From Heliocidaris erythrogramma (Eukaryota; Echinodermata; Echinoidea; Camarodonta; Echinometridae), in assembly GCA_025617745.1 (NCBI GenBank), contig CM046858.1, forward strand, positions 37,899,119 through 37,963,118: a stretch of DNA of 64,000 nt. The letters are read 5' to 3'. The notes below the pieces were generated by a model that did not search any database, was not told the origin of the DNA, and saw nothing but the letters and a program-made list of their open reading frames with translations. Below are positions 12,138 through 22,800 of the stretch, in pieces. The position numbers were made by a program, and so were the translations under genes. Position 1 is the first letter of the stretch. Every line of letters starts with the position of its first letter.

Positions 12138-13768
12138 CCATCTAACCATCATCGACAGAGTGGTCAGAAGACCCACCAGACGGTCTCGCAGGCCTCATGA
12201 CAACTGTTTTGAGGGTGCACTAGACAGACTCTACTTTGTTGGTCTCGTTGGCTGCTGGTCTAAATCGGGATAACCCCAATTATCATTAAAGTAGCTATTC
12301 AAAGAAAATCACAAATATGGCAATTAATGTATCACTAGAAACTGGGAAGCTTACAGATGGCAATCGTATAAGTTTTATGTCAACTGCGTATCTGATGATT
12401 ATAAAAACAACACAAATAAAAGCTCTTCTCAGCATCTGGAATATCCGAGGATTCGCCAGAAATATAGCGATGTTTTGATGTCGTCACACTCGGGATCGAT
12501 CCTGCTTAAGCAGACGACGTCCTATAATGAATGAACGTAATTGCAATGCAATTATTTATCAAATTATAAAGAGTTGGTGTATTTAAACATGACCTTATTT
12601 CACACCATTATAAAGGGAAAGTGAAACTGATTCTGATAGCTAAAACCGTTTGATTGTAAAAACACAGGAGAAGGGTCAATGATCAATGAAATAAACCCCA
12701 CTTTCAAATTGAAAAGCCCTCCGAATAATAGCAGGATGGTATTCGTTCCCTCTTGAAACGCCGAACATGCCCCGGTGCAAGCAGCTGAAAATACAATGGC
12801 GTCTTATTTTGTTTACAAGTGACTGACTCCTTTATTTTTTTAACACTGCATTTTTCATCAAAATAATACCATACACGAAGTTAAGAGTGAGGCAACAGAC
12901 TAACATTAAGACTGACGCTAGTGAAGGAAGAGAAATAAGTGAAGAGGAGATGACAAAATAGGCTCTGAAAAATGTGTAAGATGTTATGGGACATCGTCTG
13001 CTTAGACAGGACTGGTCCATGGTATGTCGTCACATATCTCAGCAGCGTTCGAGGAGCTCTTCAGCTGCTATATCGGGGGCTGTATTTTACCGTTTTATAA
13101 TTGATAATAATCATTACTTCAAATGTTTCCAAGCGTTGAATTTGGATAACCTTGTTTAATTTATGCCATCTATGCAATAATAAGTATTAAGCCAATATTT
13201 AAAATCATTAAAGTTCTACTTTAACACAACCATATCAAGAAAATCGAAATCATCTTCTATATCATCACCATTATAACCATTACCTTCTACTTTTTCTTCT
13301 ATTTGCTTATATTTCTTCCTCCTCTCCTTCCTCTTTATAACTTCTTCATCATTTTCACTATCATCGTCTGTGAACATTTCTCTTTAGCTTTACCTGCAGC
13401 GTGTCTGCCTTGTTCTCCGTTGCTGCCCACTTGAGGAGCTCTGAGGCCGCATCTTGATCATCACTCGCAGTCGTGCTCGTGTTTAAGTTACGATGACGAT
13501 CTAGGAGGTCAATGATAGTGTCGAAGCTCCCGGAGTTTGCCGCAACCTGAAGCGGCGTGAGGTCTTCGTCGTCTTTGGCTCTCATGTCAGCACCGCTATA
13601 AAAAAGAGAAGTTGTTAGCACTTTGGTGTCATAAATGATGTTCATAGACTAATGTTTCATCACGTGATTATTTTTCTTATTCATTCTGTTTCCAGCATTC
13701 CCCTTCAATGCGCTTGATTCTTTCCTGTCCTTCTGCTGTTTGTCTGTTTTCGCGCTACCACTCTCACA

Positions 13769-13811
<43 letters not shown>

Positions 13812-16800
13812 TACAGCATTTCGTTTCTTCACCTTCTCGTTTTCTTCTCCTTCTTGTTCTCCATTTTCTTCTTCTTTGCTTATTAATTTCTGCTAGTCAC
13901 TCTTCACTTTACCTTGATCCATTACATTCGACCTGGTAAACGTCATATTTCGTTCCACTCTTACAGTTATTAAAACTCCTTTTTACACTGATAGGACTGA
14001 ATACATATTGATTTTATTGTATAATTATATGAACCGGAATGGATGGCCGGAATAGATAATTCTTTTTAAATATATATGGCTACTTCTCACTTTTCGACCA
14101 AGAACTCAGCCACTTTATGATGGTTCTCCTTGCAGGCGTGATGGAGTGGAGTTTCATTATCCCAATTTGTGAGGTTGATTTTGGCGCCCTTATCCAAAAG
14201 CATCTTAGCCATGTCAAGATGTCCTGCTGAACAAGCTTCGTGTAGGGGTGTGTCATCATTCTCTCCTCCTCCGTAGTTGACCACGTCTTCGTCGTCGTCG
14301 TCGTCGTCGCTGTCATCGTCCTTCTCGTCTTTACCGTCCACTTGGTCTGCCTTTAATACTGTGTCATGCATTGTATTTACAAGAATGAGTTGATTTAAAA
14401 TAGCGTTTAGTATAAAGCTAACTACAGCAATACCAGGATGCAATAGCAGAGGCGAGCAACAAACCCATTTCAAGTTCGTAATAGAAAGTTTTTTATCTTG
14501 AAAATATTAGATCACTTCTATACACCTTGAAATGATATAGACTAATCAGTTTTAAATTGTTATTGTTCACATATTATATCGAGTTTAACCCCAAATATGA
14601 CAGATCTATATTTAGAAAACAATTCGGGTTACATCAAAAATATTATCATTTAAAACATTATAAGATGTAGTAAAGATGAAAAGGTAAACGGATTTCTTTA
14701 CTCCAAATCCATGCAGGTATGAAATATGTTGCAAATTCAAATTCAATTCTAGAGTCTTTATAGGCATATCCATCTGTGAAACTGGTTCATTAATGTATAT
14801 CATATCACTATCAGTCAATAAACAGATAGATCTTACCGTGTTCAAGAGAAAGTTGTACCAATTCTTTATGTCCTCCTCTTACGGCTAGATGGATTGGTGC
14901 AACGGCATTTCTATTTGTCTCTATCAAAATCTAGAGATATGAGAGTATTAAAGTGTATTATGTCAAAAGAAAAGTTTTAAAAAACGAATTGTTGATTTTC
15001 AGCAGTAAGTTCAGTGGTCGGGTGTTTATGATTCGACTCCTGTATTACTGTGATTAGAGTACTTCCGCGATAACAATGGCACACAGTGGTGTATCTACGG
15101 GGCAGAAGGGGCTCAAGCCCTGGGGAGGGCCATTTAGGAGGCACAAAACGCATATAAGAGAAAGAGAAAGGTGAGAAGAGGAAGACAAATATGTTTCTCC
15201 AGTATCTCATTATTTCGTGCCACAATATACGACATAATAATTATATGGTGCATTAAGAGCATTTTTAAAAGGTTCAAATTTCAGATAAATTTCTGTCGTT
15301 GATTCATTTTCTCCCCATTATATAAGTTCCATTCATGCAGGTCTTGTTAACATATAGACCTGCATGTATGTCCCCATTTCATCTATGATATGCATGTTTA
15401 TTTCCATATTGTATCATTATATCAACTTCCTGTTCCCTGTCAGTGTACTCGGTACCATACTCAATTATATTGTTTTTGTATTTTTCCAGCCTCGTTAGCA
15501 TTTTGCAAATGGAAATGGCACTTTATAGATACCCATTAGAATTATTTTTATTAAATTTTGTGCCCCCAATGTAGGATAAGTGCATGAATTAGCATTTTCA
15601 AAGGTTGAATTTTGAGAGAAATCATAACTTTCGATTGCTTTGTTAATTCCTCGAATGTATATAAAATATCATTTTCAATGATTTAATTTTCGAAAGAAAT
15701 CCTAACCCTCGATTGCTTACTTAATTCCTCGACTAGGCTATGCATAAAATAGCATATATAAAGGTTCATATTTTGTCTCGGAGAGAAATCCTAATTTTCG
15801 ATTGCCTTACTTAACTCTTTGAATTTATCCCGATTTGCGATATAGACGTAGGAAGAAGTGGATTCAGTTTTTAATTTTTCAAATTTTCATAAAGACAAAC
15901 TAACGGTGGGTTGCTGTGGTCCCTTGATAATTTTTCATAAGAGTACAATTATGGATAATAAGGATAGATAAACAAAGGGTCTTTTCGCTATTATCCTTCG
16001 CTAGTATATTTATATAATTATCAACATTGGCAATCACTCACTGGTCAACTGTACTAAAAAATGTTTTCTGCATGTACTGCCATCAGTTTTAAACTAAAGG
16101 TTTGAATAGGTATGAAAAGTTCTGATGGTTTATTTTACCCGACATCTAAGAAGGCATGCGTATGCTTGTAAGTAAGCAAGCAGCCAGCCGACGGCATTAA
16201 AACTCGACCTACTTCTTTTAGTTTATCGGTGTCCTTTGCCTTTTCGATGATCTTTCTCGCGATCTTCTTGTTACCCTCACTGAAAGCGATGTGGAGTGGG
16301 GTGTCAAAGTTGTCATCGTACACCGTCAGGTCGGCTCCCTTGTTGATGAGGAGGATGGCGATGTCGATCTTCCCATAAAGGCAGGCTAGCAACAGCGGGG
16401 TCGTCTTGCGATTATCTGCTTTCTGCAAACGAAAAGGGCAAATAAAAAATATACACTGATGGACGTTGTTTTATGAAGATGAATCATTCCTGGACTTCGG
16501 ATTATCATTTGAAATAATGTTGAATATTGCCTTATTGTCTTGGATCACACCTATAGGCGTAGCGGCACAATATCGACGGGGGAAGAAGGTTGCCCAAATA
16601 TCAACTCTCACGATTTAACATGTTGCACGCAAGTGAAGGGGCAGCAACCAAAATATACGAGATATCAAAATTATAGGTAGACAACTTTGCTGCCAGAAGT
16701 AAACAGTTGCCCCAATCTTGGTAATTTCAACATTTTCAGGAGCTGCAGGAATGAAAAATATTAGCTCTTAACCCTCATATTCATCAATTGGCATGATACT

Positions 16801-19800
16801 GTAATTTAGTCATTGATATGGCAGTTTATTTACATTTAGTTCTATATCACTCTGAGAGAGAAGCTGAATCACTGCCTCAGTGTTTCCTTGCAAAGTGGCG
16901 ATGTGAAGTGGGGTGCGCCCTCTGCTGTCCTCAGCATTCACGTTGGCATTTTTCGACACCAGAAATTTCACGACGCCATCATCAGGAAGTTTAGACATCC
17001 TCTTTGCAGCTTCAACCTGTCAAAAAATAATAAAAAGAGCAATAACATTTCACTCGCAGTGACAAAGCGAGTATTCATATAATTAATTAGTACAAGCAGA
17101 TAATTATATACTATTGTTGTCTTCTTGTCATTATTCATGACAAGTGTCAATGAAGAATAATCATTTAATCCATTTTTATGTAGCCTCGAAACGGCTTGTG
17201 GAAAATTAATACATTTAAAGGGGCAAAATTCAAAGGGGTGGGGTTGATTAAAAACAAGAACATAAGATTTCCTTATATTTGGCTTAGGAAGAACACTATA
17301 TTAAAGGCATATTATAAAAAACTTGCAAAATTCTGGCAAATTGAACCCCCCCCCCCCCCCCCAAAAAAAAATGGACAGATAAACCATTCTGTTCTAAATT
17401 GGCGCTAAATTTAAGATGACTAAACATTCATCATATGACATAGATTTTGCCCTTTCGAAGGAGAAACAAAAACGAGTAAAGCCTCTTTGTATTGCTTCTT
17501 TTGGGCAATCAGTCAGTGTAAAGACGAGATGAAAACATTTGCACATGATTTTTGGAAGGCTACATTAACTTGGAATTGCTTTATCATAATTATCATAATA
17601 AGCAGTTTGTATGTCATTACAAAAAACTATGGGTTTGAACATCAACATCATCATCCGAACAAGCAATGAAGAGTAAGTTGCGTCAGTTCACCAATTTCCC
17701 TCACCTTTGCCTGGTCCTTCTTAGAAGCAGCTGCTAAATGAAGAGGGCAACGATCGGCTTCACCGACATCATTAACGTCTAGGTAGTACACAATAACAGA
17801 CAATATTGATTACTGTTGTGTATGTATGGTGGAGGAAATTGGGGGGAGTAGGAGATAGTAGAGAACCCAAGGGAGGAAAGAAGGGAAAGGGAGTAGTGGA
17901 GGGGAAATAAAGAATCATAAGTTTTCCGCTATTTTGACATTATTTTAGATGGGTTTTAAAAAAAATCATAAACATTATTATTACAATTATAATAATTTCA
18001 ACCAACTCCAACTTCAATCCCCTATCGACACCCCATCTCTACCATCAATCCCCAATCAACACCATCGGCACCTCACTTCTACCACCAACCCAATCGACAC
18101 CTTACTTCCACCATCCAACCCCCCCTCCCCCCGACACCTCACCTCTCCCACCAGTCCCCCACTGACACGTCACCCATAATGGTTAGTAGCGAGCATTTGG
18201 GTGTCCGAAAGTTGACACACACGCTTCAACACACGAATAGCACCACCAAATGTACCTAAGTTTGCAAAGAATTGGACGTGTATTCATAACTGGTGAATGA
18301 ATCACTCTGGGGTGATCGGTTTATGAAAATTCATTTCAATAGCTTTCATTTGATGTATATATTGTTAACTTTGCTTCAGTATCCAGTGATCATTTTTCCT
18401 TGAAAGTTAGTAATGTTCAATATTTTGTCTATGGCAATCCATCCAAAACCCACATAAATTATAGACACTGCCACCATTATTCTTCGACTGAAAAAATTCC
18501 AAGGGTCAATGATGTCAAGGGTGATTGGTTTCAGAAGCTTGGATAAATTACCTATATCCTGATATAAGACTTGATGTGATTGGTCCAAAATCCAGTGATC
18601 ATTTTTTTGGCAAAGTTTTAGATCAATCAAGCAGAATGTTGCAAAAATTTCTAGTCAAGAGTCACGTGACCAGCGTTCGCCTTCCGCGCCCAACTACAAA
18701 ACGAGCTTTTCTTGCGGGAGATGGTGAGATTAAAACAAATTTTGAAGTGCGTTGTATCGCCTGAAATCTTTTGAATGTGACGACATTACTTCTTGATAAT
18801 TATTCGTACCAGTGTTAAGGTTCATAATAAATAAAATATCTGATTTAGGTAATTGTAGATGTCTTTTTGAAGGAGTGCATTCTGCTGGCGTATATGATAT
18901 CATTCGAATCATCCGTTTGGGACCTACCACTATCATTATAGGTGCGTACATAATGTGATGTGAATAAGCAACTAACAATGACAATGTACATGTGATAGAG
19001 AGAAAGAGAGAGAGAGAGAGAATGCGAAATGAGTGAATGTTTACATAAAGGGTCAATTATTGCGGAATGTAAAAAGTACCGACAACAAACATAATCTTTG
19101 TGCACACAAAAGAATAAGGAGTGATGTGCGAAAATGTGAGCGTACGAAGTCAGAGGAGAGAAAGACGTGAAATAACACTAGCCCTGACCCCTCTTGTGCA
19201 TGATTTCCCCCGCTCACTTGAAATGTTTTAGCCCGCACCGATCTCTCACACAAGCGACGTGATGTTCGCTCATGCGTTTCGCTATACACACAGAGAAGGC
19301 AAATGATCGTTTCACCCCCAAAATGACCATTATGCAACCACGAATCTCCGATGAACGCCATACCCATCCCCATCGACTAGCTCCTTTCCTCTTCCACCAA
19401 TCGAACAGTCCCCCAGCGACACCTCACTTTTACCACCAATTCCAATCGACACCTTACCTCAACCACCAATCTCCAATGAACGCCATTCCTCTGCCACCAA
19501 CCCCATCGACTAACTCCTTTCATCTACCACCAATCCAATAATCCTCTTCCACCAAGCCAATAATCCTGCATTGACACCTCACTTCTACCATCAATCTCCA
19601 TCGACACCTAACCTCCACCTTCAATCCCCCACCGACACCTCACTTCCACCATCAAATCCCCCATCCGCACCTCACTTCTACCAGCAATCCCCCGTCGACA
19701 CCTTACCTCCACCTTCAATTCCCCATCGACACCTCACTTCTACCAGCAATACCCTTCATCATCAATTTCCCTTACCTGCCCCATGCTGGACAAGGAGCTT

Positions 19801-22800
19801 CACCATGTCTAGGTTGTCAATGTGGGCCGCATAGTGGAGCGCGCTGTAGTTCTTCGCGTCGTGCTCCAATACAGAGTTGACTCTGTCGTCAGGGTCCATG
19901 TCATTCAGAAGCTGTTCAAGTTCTCTAAGTTGGTTAGCCCTTGCCACCTGAAAAGAGAAACAATAAAACTACCATCTTCAAAAGAATTCTTGACGAATCA
20001 AAACATGTAAATGAAGGTAAACAGAAGATCATGTTCTATCAATTAAACAAAATGATGACAAGATTAAAGTAGCTATTCAAAGAAAATCACAAATATGGCA
20101 ATTAATGTATCACTAGAAACTGGGAAGCTTACATATGGCAATCGTATAAGTTTTATGTCAACTGCGTATCTGATGATTATAAAAACAACACAAATAAAAG
20201 CTCTTCTCAGCATCTGGAATATCCGAGGATTCGCCAGAAATATAGCGATGTTTTGATGTCGTCACACTCGGGATCGATCCTGCTTAAGCAGACGACCTCC
20301 TATAATGAATGAACGTAATTGCAATGCAATTATTTATCAAATTATAAAGGGTTTGGTGTATTTAAACATGACCTTATTTCACACCATTATAAAGGGAAAG
20401 TGAAACTGATTCTGATAGCTAAAACCGTTTGATTGTAAATACACAGGAGAAGGGTCAATGATCAATGAAATAAACCCCACTTTCAAATTGAAAAGCCCTC
20501 CGAATAATAGCAGGATGGTATTCGTTCCCTCTTGAAACGCCGAACATGCCCCGGTGCAAGCAGCTGAAAATACAATGGCGTCTTATTTTGTTTACAAGTG
20601 ACTGATTCCTTTGTTTTTTTAACGCTGCATTTTTCTTCAAAATAATACCATACACGAAGTTAAGAGTGAGGCAACAGACTAACATTAAGACTGACGCTAG
20701 TGAAGGAAGAGAAATAAGTGAAGAGGAGATGACAAAATAGGCTCTGAAAATGTGTAAGATGTTATGGACATCGTCTGCTTAGACAGGACTGGTCCATGGT
20801 GTGTCGTCACATATCTCAGCAGCGTTCGAGGAGCTCTTCAGCTGCTATATCGGGGGCTGTATTTTACCGTTTTATAATTGATAATAATCATTACTTCAAA
20901 TGTTTCCAAGCGTTGAATTTGGATAACCTTGTTTAATTTATGCCATCTATGCAATAATAAGTATTAAAGTAGAACTTTAATGATTTTAAATATTGGCTTA
21001 ATACTTATTATTGCACAGATGGCATAAATTAAACAAGGTTATCCAAATTCAACGCTTGGAAACATTTGAAGTAATGATTATTATCAATTATAAAACGGTA
21101 AAATACAGCCCCCGATATAGCAGCTGAAGAGCTCCTCGAACGCTGCTGAGATATGTGACGACACACCATGGACCAGTCCTGTCTAAGCAGACGATGTCCC
21201 ATAACATCTTACACATTTTTCAGAGCCTATTTTGTCATCTCCTCTTCACTTATTTCTCTTCCTTCACTAGCGTCAGTCTTAATGTTAGTCTGTTGCCTCA
21301 CTCTTAACTTCGTGTATGGTATTATTTTGATGAAAAATGCAGCGTTAAAAAAATAAAGGAATCAGTCACTTGTAAACAAAATAAGACGCCATTGTATTTT
21401 CAGCTGCTTGCACCGGGGCATGTTCGGCGTTTCAAGAGGGAACGAATACCATCCTGCTATTATTCGGAGGGCTTTTCAATTTGAAAGTGGGGTTTATTTC
21501 ATTGATCATTGACCCTTCTCCTGTGTATTTACAATCAAACGGTTTTAGCTATCAGAATCAGTTTCACTTTCCCTTTATAATGGTGTGAAATAAGGTCATG
21601 CTTAAATACACCAAACTCTTTATAATTTGATAAATAATTGCATTGCAATTACGTTCATTCATTATAGGACGTCGTCTGCTTAAGCAGGATCGATCCCAAG
21701 TGTGACGACATCAAAACATCGCTATATTTCTGGCGAATCCTCGGATATTCCAGATGCTGAGAAGAGCTTTTATTTGTGTTGTTTTTATAATCATCAGATA
21801 CGCAGTTGACATAAAACTTATACGATTGCCATCTGTAAGCTTCCCAGTTTCTAGTGATACATTAATTGCCATATTTGTGATTTTCTTTGAATATCTACTT
21901 TAAGTAAATATTTAAAATCATTAAAGTTCTACTTTAAGGAAGACACACCCAACTTTTATTTGAATCGAGTAGTGGTTGTAGGAGTATAGAAGAAGTAGTA
22001 GTAGTAGTAGAGGTGTCGTAGTCGAGTGGTTTAGACACTGGATTGGAGATGTGGAGATGGGAAGGTCGTGGGTTCGAACCCCGGCGCAGCACTACTGTTC
22101 TTTGGCAAGACATTAATCTACATTTGCCACTCTCCACCTAGGTGTTAAATGGGTACCGGCAGGAATTAATTCCTTGAATGTTGTGAGCACCGAAATCGGT
22201 AGCCTAGCTAGAGCCGGGGTAATATTGGAGCGTCTTGAGCACCATTCATGATGGATATGAGCGCTTAATAAATATCCAATATTATTATAGTAGTAGTCTC
22301 TCTCTCTCTAATTTCCTTCGATAAACTCCCTTTCCCAGGAATTCCACTTACCACTCATGACAGTCAAAATTGGGGAACTGATCAGTAAAACAAAAAGAAT
22401 ATTAGCCCATAGATTACCAAATGTACAGTGTTATGCATATTTCATTATTACAACAAATGCATGTTCAGCAATGTGCCCATTTTTTATTATGATAAGTATG
22501 GATTGCGATGTGAACGACTGGTTGTGAACGGGATATTGCCTGAGTTAGGTTAGTGTGGTGGTTTTGATAGTTTATTTTACCTGACCACTAAGAAAGCATG
22601 CGTATGCTTGTAAGTAAGAAACCAGGGGACCAACGGTTTTAAGTTCTCTCCGAAGGACTTGGTAATGAGGATTAATGCCTCACCAAACGGCACTCGCGCA
22701 TCCACTTCGTTTCGAACCCGGGTCCTCCCAGTTACGTGACCACTGATCTATTACTGAGCCATCTACCATCAAGCAGTCGCGGTTTAAGGGGCCCTCGTAC

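Noticed and set aside
12832..13020. 62-residue hydrophobic frame repeated in several places (12.8, 21.2 and 29.2 kb)
   Set aside because: It is part of the TTAA MITE. Its conservation reflects recent copying, and the frame is broken in copies B and E.
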